Shown piece by piece: positions 54,000 through 62,268 of a DNA stretch of 64,000 nucleotides. The stretch lies in assembly GCF_900104725.1 (NCBI RefSeq), contig NZ_LT629758.1:3224001-3288000 (forward strand). Reading direction: 5' to 3'. The number at the start of each line of letters is the position of its first letter. Within the stretch, counting starts at the first letter, position 1. A program made the position numbers and the translations under genes. The stretch comes from Actinoplanes derwentensis. Lineage in GTDB: Bacteria; Actinomycetota; Actinomycetes; Mycobacteriales; Micromonosporaceae. The notes under the pieces are model-generated. The model worked only from the letters and a program-made list of their open reading frames with translations. It was not told where the DNA came from and did not search any database.

Positions 54000-55001
54000 T
54001 CAGCCGGGCTCGGACTCGTGCCCGGCCGGGAGGGTCCGCAGTAGACCGTCATAGGCCCGCAAGGCAGTGATCTCACCGGTCACGACCCGGTGGATGGTCC
54101 GGGTGATCGGCATCGCCAGCCCGTGCCGGTCGGCCAGCTGAACCGCCGCGTGCACGGTCTTGACCCCCTCGGCGACCTGCCCCATCTCGCCGAGGATGTC
54201 GGCCAGGCTCCGGCCCCGGCCGAGTTGCTCGCCGACGTGCCGGTTGCGGCTGTGCGGGCTGATGCACGTCGCCACCAGGTCACCCATCCCGGCCAGCCCG
54301 GCCAGGGTGGCCGGTTCGCCGCCCATCGCGACCGCGAGGGTGGTCAGCTCGGCGAGACCGCGGGAGATCACCCCGGCCCGGGTGTTGTCGCCGACACCCA
54401 GGCCCTGGGCGATCCCGGTGGCGATCGCCACCACGTTCTTCAGCGCGCCGCCGACCTCGCAGCCGATCACGTCGTGGTTGGTGTAGACGCGCAGCAGACC
54501 CCGCCGGAAGATCCGCTGGATCTCGGTGGCGACGGTCAGGTCCTCGGTGGCGATCACGGTAGCCGCCGCCATCCCCGCCATGATCTCCTTGGCCAGGTTG
54601 GGGCCGGTGAGCGCGGCGGCGGGGTGGCCCGGCAGCACCTCTTTGATCACTTCGGTCATCCGCAGCAGGGAGTCCCGTTCCAGGCCCTTGCTGAGGCTCA
54701 CCACCGGGATCCACGGGTGCAGGTTCGGCCGGGCCAGCTCCAGGGTGTCGCGGAAGGCCCCGGTCGGCACGCCGACGACGAGCAGTTCGGCGTGGGCCGC
54801 CGCCTCGGCGAGGTCGGCGGTGGCGCGCAGCCGCTCCGGGAGCGGGAATCCCGCCAGGTAGCGGTCGTTGCTGTGCTTGGCGTTGATCTCGTCCGCGGTG
54901 GCCTCGTTCCGCGCCCAGATCAGCGATTCATGATCGCGGCGGGTGAGGACCGAGGCGACTGTCGTTCCCCACGAGCCGGAGCCGAGCACAGTGATCCGCA
55001 T
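54000..55001 (-). CDS. gpsA: NAD(P)H-dependent glycerol-3-phosphate dehydrogenase
   Basis: 333 residues. Makes sn-glycerol-3-phosphate from dihydroxyacetone phosphate for phospholipid synthesis. Nucleotide motif VLGSGSWGTTVASVL, then SLSKGLERDSLLRMTEVI, ALTGPNLAKEI, the catalytic lysine in GGALKNVVAIATGIAQGLG, and GLAGMGDLVATCISPHSRNR. Full-length. It stands alone rather than with the cofC/plsC neighbours often seen, so it may be a second copy. Confidence 0.94.
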   Translation of the reverse strand: MRITVLGSGSWGTTVASVLTRRDHESLIWARNEATADEINAKHSNDRYLAGFPLPERLRATADLAEAAAHAELLVVGVPTGAFRDTLELARPNLHPWIPVVSLSKGLERDSLLRMTEVIKEVLPGHPAAALTGPNLAKEIMAGMAAATVIATEDLTVATEIQRIFRRGLLRVYTNHDVIGCEVGGALKNVVAIATGIAQGLGVGDNTRAGVISRGLAELTTLAVAMGGEPATLAGLAGMGDLVATCISPHSRNRHVGEQLGRGRSLADILGEMGQVAEGVKTVHAAVQLADRHGLAMPITRTIHRVVTGEITALRAYDGLLRTLPAGHESEPG

Positions 55002-55012
55002 GAAACCTGACC

Positions 55013-55711
55013 TTAATCCTTCACGATGCCCTTCGCACCGGCCTGCCGGTCGATGGCGTCCTGGTGGACGGTCAGACCGGCGCCGAGTTCGAGCAGTTGG
55101 TCGCGGGTCAGCGGGACATCGGCCTGAATGGTGGCGTAGACGTCGTCGGACACCGAGATGATCAGCTGGGTGGTGGGGCCGATCGAGTGCAGGATCGCCT
55201 TCTTCCCGGCGACGGTGACCGTGTCACCGGTCAGCTCACCCCGGTAGAACTTGTTCTCCAGGAAGATGGCGATCTTGCCGGTGAAGATCTCCGGGTCGTA
55301 GAGCGGATCCACCGACGGGTCGACGTCGGGGCCGGGGTTGCGGGCCGCGTCCGGGGCGATGGTCAGGCCGCCGTAGTAGTCCTTCTGGACGAAGAAACCC
55401 TCCGGCACCTTGGCGATGGTGAAGTTCTTCGGCTGCTCGCCGCGGTAGTCGACGAGTCTGATGGTCTCGGCGGTGGCACCGATCGCGGGCCGGGCCTCGG
55501 TGGCACCGTCCCGGACAGCGGGAGTCGTGCCGAGCACGGCCACCGCGGCGGCCAGGGCGGCGATCCCGAAGGCGGACCCGGCGGCCACCCGGGCGGTGCG
55601 CCGGCGGCGGACCGCCCGGTGGCCACGGGCCACGTCGGCGGCGATGGTGTCGTCGGAGGCGGCCGGGACCGGGCCGGCGAAACGGGCGAGGCGTTCGTTC
55701 AGGTCGTTCAT
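55013..55711 (-). CDS. Membrane partner of ECF sigma factor (CU044_5270-like)
   Basis: 232 residues. Soluble N-terminus (about 1-38, NERLARFAGPVPAASDDTIAADVARGHRAVRRRRTAR), one membrane helix (VAAGSAFGIAALAAAVAVL) and an extracytoplasmic domain of about 160 residues. ATG 55711 overlaps the sigma-factor stop by 4 bp. The arrangement suits an anti-sigma factor, though no zinc-binding anti-sigma motif is present. Confidence 0.78.
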   Translation of the reverse strand: MNDLNERLARFAGPVPAASDDTIAADVARGHRAVRRRRTARVAAGSAFGIAALAAAVAVLGTTPAVRDGATEARPAIGATAETIRLVDYRGEQPKNFTIAKVPEGFFVQKDYYGGLTIAPDAARNPGPDVDPSVDPLYDPEIFTGKIAIFLENKFYRGELTGDTVTVAGKKAILHSIGPTTQLIISVSDDVYATIQADVPLTRDQLLELGAGLTVHQDAIDRQAGAKGIVKD

Positions 55712-56250
55712 CGGGTTGCTCCTTGCGGGATCAGTGGGGTGGCGGACGGGCTGAGGGAGGCGCGGAGCTTGTCGAGGGCGCGGGCGGTCTGGCTCTTGAC
55801 CGTTCCGGCCGAGCAGCCGAGTGCCACGGCGGTGTCCGCGACGTCCATGTCGTGGACGAACCGGAACACCACGGCGGCCCGCATCCGGGGCGGCAGTTCC
55901 TTGAGCGCGCGGGCGAGTTCCGGGTCGGCGTCGGCACCGGTGGCCACACCGGGGCCTTCGGGGACTTCGGCGACCGGCCGTTCGAAGCGGCGCCAGATGC
56001 GGCGGCGCTCGTCCATCAGGGCGTTGAACAAGGCCCGTTTGATGTACGCGTTCGGGCTCTCCGCCTGCTGGAACGCCCTCCACGAGACGAACAGTTTGGT
56101 CAGCGCGGTCTGCACCAGATCCTCGGCCAGGTGGTTGTCGCCCGCGGTCAGCAGCCGGGCGGTGTGCAGCATGTGGCCCCGTTTCTCGGCCACGAAGCCG
56201 GCGAACTGCCGATCGCGCTCGGTTCTCTCCGAGCTCCTGTCTGTTTTCAC
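55708..56250 (-). CDS. ECF sigma factor (SigE family)
   Basis: 180 residues. Region 2: QFAGFVAEKRGHMLHTARLLTAGDNHLAEDLVQTALTKLFVSWRAF; region 4: ALKELPPRMRAAVVFRFVHDMDVADTAVALGCSAGTVKSQTARALDKLR. This is the actinobacterial SigE-70 group. GTG 56250 is the only start close to region 2, though GGGAG is only 3 nt away, so initiation may be weak. Translationally coupled to its membrane partner. Confidence 0.88.
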   Translation of the reverse strand: MKTDRSSERTERDRQFAGFVAEKRGHMLHTARLLTAGDNHLAEDLVQTALTKLFVSWRAFQQAESPNAYIKRALFNALMDERRRIWRRFERPVAEVPEGPGVATGADADPELARALKELPPRMRAAVVFRFVHDMDVADTAVALGCSAGTVKSQTARALDKLRASLSPSATPLIPQGATR

Positions 56251-56330
56251 GTTCTCCCAGACCGTGGTCGGACCCGATGAGGTTGCACGGTTTCCCGTTA
56301 TTGACAGATGTCTTTCTCGAAGCCGAGCAT

Positions 56331-56344
56331 TGGGAGCGCTCCCA
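56331..56344 (+). promoter_or_regulatory. CebR-type operator
   Basis: TGGGAGCGCTCCCA, identical to the 14-bp palindrome bound by the cellulose-utilisation repressor CebR of Streptomyces. It lies 24 bp past TTGACA (56301-56306) and 27 bp before the GTG of a CBM2-bearing glycoside hydrolase, so cello-oligosaccharides should relieve repression. Confidence 0.85.
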
Positions 56345-56370
56345 TCCCCTGCTTCTCGCGGAGAGTGCCT

Positions 56371-58395
56371 GTGCACACCTCATGGAAAGCGATCGCGAGC
56401 ACCGTCCTGCTCGCGGCCGCCACCGCCGTCGTCCCCTCCTCCCCCGCCACCGCCGTCACCACCTCCCGGGTGGACGTCGACGTCCGGGCCGGTCTCGCCA
56501 CCGTCGGTGACGTCGCCGTCGGCGTCAACCACGCCATCTGGGACTCCCAGCTCGGCACCCCCGCCGTCGCCGACCTGCTCGGTGACGCCGGAGTGACCAT
56601 GCTGCGCTATCCGGGCGGCTCGTACGCCGACATCTACCACTGGCGCGACCACACCGCACCCGGCGGTTACGTGGCCCCGAACACCGACTTCGACACGTTC
56701 ATGGCCGGAGCCCGGCGAACCGGCGCCGAGCCGATGATCATCGCGAACTACGGCACCGGCACCGCCCAAGAGGCCGCCGACTGGGTGCGCTACGCCAACA
56801 TCACCAAGGACTACGACGTCGAGCACTGGACCATCGGGAACGAGAACTACGGCAACGGTCACTACGGTTCCGCCTGGGAAGCCGACGACCACGCCGACAA
56901 GAGCCCCCGGGAGTACGCGACCACGCTCATCGCGTACGCCGATGCCATGAAAGCCGTTGATCCGGACATCAAGATCGGTGCCGTCCTGACGATGCCCGGC
57001 AACTGGCCGGACAACATCGTCGGCGCCGGTGACCAGGGCAGCTGGAACCAGGAGGTGCTCACCCGCGCCGGTTCGGTGATCGACTTCGTGGACGTGCACT
57101 GGTACCCCGGCGGCGCCACCCCGGCCGAAACGCTCACCAAACCGGCCCAGATCACCGACGCGGTGCACCTGCTGCGGGGACAGCTTCGTGATTTCGCCGG
57201 TGACACCACCGGCCGGATCGGCATCAGCATGACCGAGACCAACGTCGAGGTCGGCCGCAACACCCAGCCCGGCGCGCTGTTCCTCGCCGACGTCTACAGC
57301 GGCCTGCTCGCCCAGGGTGTCTTCACCGTCCACTGGTGGAACACGCACAACGGACTCGGCACCGTCTCCGAGGTCGCCGGGCACACCGACTACGGCGACT
57401 ACGGGCTGCTGTCCAGCGGCAACTGCAACGCCGACAGCACGGTCTGCCAGCCGCCGCTGAACACGCCGTTCGCGCCCTACCACGCGTTGTCCCTGGTCGG
57501 CGACCTGGCTCGGCCCGGCGCTCGTTTCATCGCCGCGGGCAGCGACAACGACAAGATCACCGCCCATGCCGTACGCCGGGCCAACGGTGATGTGGCCCTC
57601 CTGCTGATCAACAAGGACCCGGATGCCGCCCAGTCGGTGTCGCTGAACTACCACGGGTTCACGCCCGCCGCGGGCACACCGACCGTGTCCACGTACACCA
57701 ACGGCGCCGAGACCATCGTGACCGGCGCGACCGGCAGTGCGACGACGCAGACGCTGGCCCCGTACTCCATCAGTCTGTTGACCTTGCACCCGAACCAGGT
57801 GACCACCACGCCGCCCGCACCCCGCAAACCGACCGCGACCGTCACCGACCGCGGAGCGACCATCTCATGGCCGGCCGGTGCGGCCGGTCTGAAGTACGAG
57901 GTGTACCGCCAGAACGGCGGCGCCGCGGAACTGCTCGGCGAGACCACCGCCACCACCCTGACCGTCGGCAACCTGCAGCCCGGCCACCGCTACACGGTCA
58001 ACGTGGTCGCCCGCGACACCGCCGGCCGCCTCTCCGCCCCGTCGCCGCCGCTGACGTTCACCACCGCCACCCCGGCCGCCGCCGGTTGCACGGTGAAGTT
58101 CCGGGACGTCAACGACTGGGGCAACGGCTACGTCGGCCAGGTGGACATCACCAACAACACGACGGCAGCCGTCGGCAACTGGACCCTGACATTCGACTGG
58201 CCGACCGGCTGGCAGACCCTGAGCAGCGGCTGGAACGCCACCTGGACCCAGACCGCCCGCACCGTCCGGGTGGTCGGCGACGGCTCCCTGGCCGCGGGAG
58301 CGACCACGAGCACCGGTTTCGTCGGCAACTACAGCGGCCCCAACGTCCTGCCCACCGTCTTCACCCTCAACGGAACCGTCTGCACCAGCGCGTAG
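56371..58395 (+). CDS. Secreted clan GH-A glycoside hydrolase with Fn3 and CBM2
   Basis: 674 residues. Signal peptide to about residue 28 (ending PATA), a TIM-barrel of about 350 residues with LRYPGGSYADIYHW, the acid/base E158 in WTIGNENYG and the nucleophile E289 in SMTETNVEVG, then a beta-sandwich, a fibronectin III domain (about 480-570) and a family 2 cellulose-binding module (last ~104 residues, with its terminal Cys pair). The barrel resembles GH51/GH39-type enzymes; the exact family is uncertain. GTG 56371 is preceded by GGAG. Controlled by a CebR box, so it belongs to plant-cell-wall breakdown. Confidence 0.88.
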   Translation: MHTSWKAIASTVLLAAATAVVPSSPATAVTTSRVDVDVRAGLATVGDVAVGVNHAIWDSQLGTPAVADLLGDAGVTMLRYPGGSYADIYHWRDHTAPGGYVAPNTDFDTFMAGARRTGAEPMIIANYGTGTAQEAADWVRYANITKDYDVEHWTIGNENYGNGHYGSAWEADDHADKSPREYATTLIAYADAMKAVDPDIKIGAVLTMPGNWPDNIVGAGDQGSWNQEVLTRAGSVIDFVDVHWYPGGATPAETLTKPAQITDAVHLLRGQLRDFAGDTTGRIGISMTETNVEVGRNTQPGALFLADVYSGLLAQGVFTVHWWNTHNGLGTVSEVAGHTDYGDYGLLSSGNCNADSTVCQPPLNTPFAPYHALSLVGDLARPGARFIAAGSDNDKITAHAVRRANGDVALLLINKDPDAAQSVSLNYHGFTPAAGTPTVSTYTNGAETIVTGATGSATTQTLAPYSISLLTLHPNQVTTTPPAPRKPTATVTDRGATISWPAGAAGLKYEVYRQNGGAAELLGETTATTLTVGNLQPGHRYTVNVVARDTAGRLSAPSPPLTFTTATPAAAGCTVKFRDVNDWGNGYVGQVDITNNTTAAVGNWTLTFDWPTGWQTLSSGWNATWTQTARTVRVVGDGSLAAGATTSTGFVGNYSGPNVLPTVFTLNGTVCTSA

Positions 58396-58400
58396 ATGAT

Positions 58401-58433
58401 CCGGACCCGGCGTGCTCGCCTCGCCGGGTCCGG
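58401..58433. terminator. Bidirectional hairpin terminator
   Basis: Perfect 12-bp stem CCGGACCCGGCG with a 9-nt loop between convergent stops at 58395 and 58448. Confidence 0.7.
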
Positions 58434-58447
58434 CCGTTCTCCCGGCG

Positions 58448-58780
58448 TCACCAACGGCGAACGGAACGCCAATCGTCCGCCGACTTCTTCAAGTCCTTCT
58501 CCGACTGCCGGGTCGCCCGGCTCTGGCCGCGCTCCCGGAAACCCTGGTACACCCGGTAGCCGACGAACACCGGCAGGAACAGGACACCGTAGAAGAAGAG
58601 GTACTCACCTTCCTGGAACCGAAACACCAGATAGAACGCATAGGCGCCGGCCGCCAGTGCCCCGGCACCACTGAGGATCCGGTACTCGACCGAACTCGTC
58701 CCGAAACCGGTGATCGCCATGAGCAGGAGAACAAGAGCACTCAAGGCGAGCGCGCAGACATAGAACAACAGCAGGTACAC
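58448..58780 (-). CDS. Small membrane protein
   Basis: 110 residues, three hydrophobic segments (YLLLFYVCALALSALVLLLM; ILSGAGALAAGAYAFYLVF; YLFFYGVLFLPVFVGYRVY), then a charged cytoplasmic tail. GTG 58780 has GGGGGAA upstream. No family recognised. Confidence 0.65.
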   Translation of the reverse strand: MYLLLFYVCALALSALVLLLMAITGFGTSSVEYRILSGAGALAAGAYAFYLVFRFQEGEYLFFYGVLFLPVFVGYRVYQGFRERGQSRATRQSEKDLKKSADDWRSVRRW

Positions 58781-58886
58781 CGGCGGATTCCCCCGTGACG
58801 TCGATCGATGAGGCGAGCGGGATCTTAACGATGCCGCGCGCACGGCATCATTGCGGTGCCCCGCGCACCGAACTCAGGAGTCCGCC

Positions 58887-59393
58887 TTGCCGTTGAACCT
58901 TCGGCCGTCCGCCCGCGCGATCATCCTCGACGAGGCCGATCGGATCCTGTTGTGCCGATTCGTCGTCCCGCACCCGGCGGTCCCCGACGGGGCACCGGCC
59001 GTCTGGGCCGCTCCGGGAGGCGGCGTGGAAGCCGGCGAGGACGTGCTGGCCGCACTGCACCGTGAACTGCGCGAGGAGACCGGCTTGGTCACCGGCATCG
59101 ACCCGCCACACGTCTGGCGTCAGGTGATCGTCGGCGCCGGTCACGCACGCGGCTTCGACGGCCTGGTCAACGACTACTTCCTCGTCCGCGCCACCCATTT
59201 CGAACCACACGGCGAGTTCACCGACAACCACCTGCGCACCGCTGAGAACCTCGCCGCTTTTCACTGGTGGCGGCTCGCCGAAATCGCCGACTACCCCGGC
59301 CCCGACCTGTTCTCACCCCGCGACCTCGTCACCCCACTGACCGACCTACTCACGTCCGGCACACCCGCGACCCCGGTCACACTCGGCTTGTGA
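58887..59393 (+). CDS. NUDIX hydrolase
   Basis: 168 residues. The Nudix box is complete: GGGVEAGEDVLAALHRELREETGL. Cleaves a nucleoside-diphosphate-linked compound; the exact substrate is unknown. TTG 58887 is chosen because CAGGAG lies 7 nt upstream and the fold begins at once (NLRPSARAIILDEADRILLC). Confidence 0.9.
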   Translation: MPLNLRPSARAIILDEADRILLCRFVVPHPAVPDGAPAVWAAPGGGVEAGEDVLAALHRELREETGLVTGIDPPHVWRQVIVGAGHARGFDGLVNDYFLVRATHFEPHGEFTDNHLRTAENLAAFHWWRLAEIADYPGPDLFSPRDLVTPLTDLLTSGTPATPVTLGL

Positions 59394-59422
59394 GACCCCT
59401 CACCATCCCGGTCAGGGCTGGC

Positions 59423-59956
59423 TCAGCCGGGCGCCACGGTCGCCTGCCACTCAGCACGCGTCAGTGCGTACCGGACCTTGCCCTGTTCACCGGTGGCCAC
59501 ATGGCGGAGCCCGGCCTTCTCCATCACCCGTCGCGAAGCCGTGTTGGCCGCCATCGTCTCAGCGAACACGCGCTGCACGCCCGCCTCGGTGAATCCCTTC
59601 GCGATGAGCGCCCGAGACCCTTCGGTCGCGTAGCCCTTTCCCCACGTTCGGCGGGAAAAGCGATATCCCAGCTCGATCCCCTCCCGGCTGATCGCTCCGG
59701 GCCGGAAGTGAAACCATCCAAGAAAGGCTGAGGTCGTCGAGTCGGTCGCCGCCCAGAAGCCGAAGTCGTCGCCCCGTTCGTAGTACGCGAGCATGGTCGG
59801 CAACACCACGTCGCGTACCTGCTCGGACGGCATCGGCTCACCACCGGTGAAGTACCGCATGACCTCGGGATCACTGTTCAACTCGACCAGGTTGCCCAGG
59901 TCGTCCGCAGTGAGGCGACGCAGCGTCAGGCGGCTGGTGGTGAGGTGGATCGACAT
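59423..59956 (-). CDS. GNAT-family acetyltransferase (RimJ-like)
   Basis: 177 residues. LTTSRLTLRRLTADDLGNLVEL opens the fold; motif A is ELGYRFSRRTWGKGYATEGSRALI with the acetyl-CoA loop RTWGKGYA; motif B is AETMAANTASRRVMEKAGLRHV. The RimJ/RimL-like group acetylates protein N-termini or small amines. ATG 59956 is chosen because the longer upstream frame has no homology-like content. Confidence 0.88.
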   Translation of the reverse strand: MSIHLTTSRLTLRRLTADDLGNLVELNSDPEVMRYFTGGEPMPSEQVRDVVLPTMLAYYERGDDFGFWAATDSTTSAFLGWFHFRPGAISREGIELGYRFSRRTWGKGYATEGSRALIAKGFTEAGVQRVFAETMAANTASRRVMEKAGLRHVATGEQGKVRYALTRAEWQATVAPG

Positions 59957-60263
59957 ACCCCCATGGTGCAATGGATTGCCCTGCTCACCGGGAGGGACGG
60001 TCGTAATCGTGACCCGCCGGTTGCGGCTTCCTGAAATCGGTGGCGCGGACCGGTGGCGCCATGGGCACCGCCGTCGCGGTCGGCCGTGCCGAACCGGTAC
60101 TCCGTGGTCACGCCCGCCCAGCACACCCCGCAGGTGACAGCCAGAGTCCGTTTGAGCCCCAGCCGGTGACGGGACGGGACAGCTTCCGTCGTGAGACAAC
60201 GGCAACGAGCAATGTCCTTGACTTCGCTATGATCCCGCGATCATCACTCGCAAGGGACCACGG
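59957..60263. other. Intergenic region between divergent genes
   Basis: 307 bp between the acetyltransferase and a broken lipoprotein gene. It holds a small inverted repeat ATGATC-CCGC-GATCAT near 60229-60244 that may be an operator; nothing else was identified. Confidence 0.5.
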
Positions 60264-60731
60264 ATGAGGCGTACGTTCGCGTGCCGGCCGTCGCAGCCGT
60301 TCTCGCTTCCGGCTGCTCGTCGCCGCCGCCACCGGCTGCCGCAGGCACAGCGAGCGTCACACCGGCACCGTCTCCGGCGGTCGATGTGGAAGCCTTGGTC
60401 ACGGTGGCAATGGTTCCGGGCGACGGCCTGACGACTCTCGGCGGCCCGGCCGAACCGGATCGGCCCGATGGGCTCGGCGCCGGATGGGTGTCCTTCATCT
60501 GCCACACCCGAGATCAAGCTACCCGCGTACCCGGACGTGGTTGGTTTCGCGCATTGCGCCACGGTGAAGAAGGCGCCGGACCGCAAGGCGGAGAAGCGCT
60601 GCTACACCTACCTCGCCAAGGACAATGTGCTGACGAAGGTGGAACTGCGAGACGGAGGTTCCGGAGGACGGGAGGACACGCTGCGCGGCATCGCCGCGGT
60701 AGCTGCGCAGCGGCTGCTCGAGATGGCCTGA
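60264..60731 (+). pseudogene. Broken lipoprotein gene
   Basis: Three pieces in two frames. ATG 60264 begins RRTFA, then a lipobox-like stretch (VPAVAAVLASGCSSPPPPAAAG, from 60281) lies in another frame, and the C-terminal part (PEIKLPAYPDVVGFAHCATVKKAPDRKAEKRCYTYLAKD, ending 60731) returns to the first. Two frameshifts, near 60280 and 60500, would restore one lipoprotein of about 155 residues. Decayed gene or sequence errors. Function unknown. Confidence 0.5.
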
Positions 60732-61038
60732 CCACCCGCACCTTCCGAAGAGCGTTCGGCTTTCCAGATCGCATGATCGAGCATCCACGGTGTCACCGGC
60801 ATGCCGAGCCGGAGCGTGAGTTCCCACGCGGCCCTGACCAGGATGTCGCGCGCCCCACCAGGATCCGCGCGTACCGGAGCACGGCTTCCGCCTTCGGGAT
60901 GCCGCTCCTCGTCGAGGTGAGCTGGCCGTTGGTGACGGCCCGCAACGCTTCCGGTGTGGGATATCGAGTCAGCAGCAGAGGCAACGGCAACCGGTCCGGA
61001 GGCGGTGGTGCGGCAGCGACCACCACTTCGAATGACAT
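60608..61038 (-). pseudogene. Frameshifted gene of unknown function
   Basis: ATG 61038 reads SFEVVVAAAPPPPDRLPLPLLLTRYPTPEALRAVTNGQL and continues to AVLRYARILVG, after which a shift into the next frame gives RDILVRAAWELTLRLGMPVTPWMLDHAIWKAER. One extra G in the GTGGGGC run at about 60855-60862 would join them. The helical content suggests a small DNA-binding or regulatory protein. The true stop is unclear; the frame runs to 60608, overlapping the convergent broken lipoprotein gene. Confidence 0.45.
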
Positions 61039-61173
61039 GCGGTGCAGATTGCCGGAACGCCGCCCGGAGCGACATCGACCGACAGGATCAACCGGCGCTG
61101 GCCGGTCAACGAATTCCGCCACGCAAGCTTCGGCGAGACCGGCGTTGCGGTGGGTGGCTTGTAAGCTCGGCCG

Positions 61174-61647
61174 ATGGCTCGGACAGACATCGCTTCCCGG
61201 GTGATCGGGGCTCCGCTCGACCGCGTCTACGCGGCGCTCGTCGACCCTTCGGCGCTGGCGGTCTGGTTGCCGCCGGCCGGGATGAGCGGACGGTTCGAGC
61301 GGTTCGACGCGCGGCCGGGTGGGTCCTACCGGCTGGTGCTGACCTACGCCGACGCCTCGGCCGCGCCGGGTAAGACCACCGCGGACACCGACGTCGTCGA
61401 GGCCCGGTTCGTCGACATCGTCACCGGCTCACGGGTCGTGCAGGCCGTCGACTTCGTCTCCGACGACCCGGCCCAGGCCGGCACCATGACGATGACCTGG
61501 GAGGTCACGGCGGTGGAACACGGCACCCGGGTGGAGTTCCGGGCCGACGACGTTCCGGCCGGTATCTCCGCAGCCGACCACGCCACCGGCATGAACTCCT
61601 CCCTGGCCCAACTCGCCGAGCACCTCGAAACGGCCGGCTTGCGCTAG
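61174..61647 (+). CDS. SRPBCC/AHSA1-family protein
   Basis: 157 residues. START-like fold: VIGAPLDRVYAALVDPSALAVWLPPAGMSGRFERFDARPGGSYRLVL and ends with GMNSSLAQLAEHLE, typical for activator-of-Hsp90 homologue (AHSA1)-like proteins that bind hydrophobic ligands in actinomycetes. No ribosome-binding site at ATG 61174. Confidence 0.88.
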   Translation: MARTDIASRVIGAPLDRVYAALVDPSALAVWLPPAGMSGRFERFDARPGGSYRLVLTYADASAAPGKTTADTDVVEARFVDIVTGSRVVQAVDFVSDDPAQAGTMTMTWEVTAVEHGTRVEFRADDVPAGISAADHATGMNSSLAQLAEHLETAGLR

Positions 61648-61657
61648 CGTTTCCGGA

Positions 61658-62209
61658 ATGCATTTACCGTTCTCACTGCATGGCCGGGCCGGCGAGGTCA
61701 GCATCACTGTCGACGCGACGCGGGACCCGGGCGAGCTCGGGGCGTCCCCGGGAGCGCTGGGCCTGGCTCATTGTCAGGCGACCGTCGAGTACGCGGGGCG
61801 CGGGTATTCGAGCATGCTGGGCTGGATTCAGCTCGTCCGGTCGACGGACAACGGCAGCGGTGGGAAAGAGTTCGAGATGGACCCGCTCATGTTCGTCGGC
61901 GCGGTTCCGCATCCATTCGCGTTCTTCGGTGTCGCGCCGACGCTGTTCGACGCCCCGGCGCGGCGTAGCCGGGCCGACCTCGACTGGCTGGCGCACAGTT
62001 TCCTCTGCCACCTCACGGAGATCGACGAGGAGATCCGGACCGTCGAGGCAATCACCGGGTTCAGCTGGGGATTCGGCATCGCGGGCGGTGCGGCGACCGT
62101 CGAGCCCGCGCGCGCCCTTCAGCCCGCCGACTGGAACGGGCATCGGAAACTGCTCCACGCGCAGCACCCCGGCTGGCGGTTCCGCGACGGATTCCCGGCC
62201 CGCCCCTGA
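61658..62209 (+). CDS. Conserved hypothetical protein
   Basis: 183 residues, soluble, no signal peptide. Tryptophan- and Phe-rich middle (GWIQLVRSTDNGS, PHPFAFFGVAPTLFDAPA, DLDWLAHSFLCHLTEID). TAGCGT ends 7 nt before ATG 61658, suggesting a leaderless mRNA. It lies 10 bp after the AHSA1 gene. No family recognised. Confidence 0.7.
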   Translation: MHLPFSLHGRAGEVSITVDATRDPGELGASPGALGLAHCQATVEYAGRGYSSMLGWIQLVRSTDNGSGGKEFEMDPLMFVGAVPHPFAFFGVAPTLFDAPARRSRADLDWLAHSFLCHLTEIDEEIRTVEAITGFSWGFGIAGGAATVEPARALQPADWNGHRKLLHAQHPGWRFRDGFPARP

Positions 62210-62217
62210 CAGCACTG

Positions 62218-62240
62218 GGGGCGGGCAGCCCGCCCGCCCC
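62218..62240. terminator. Hairpin terminator
   Basis: GGGGCGGG / CCCGCCCC stem with a 7-nt loop between convergent stops at 62209 and 62269. Confidence 0.5.
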
Positions 62241-62268
62241 GAGGCGTCACGCCATCACCAGCATGAGG

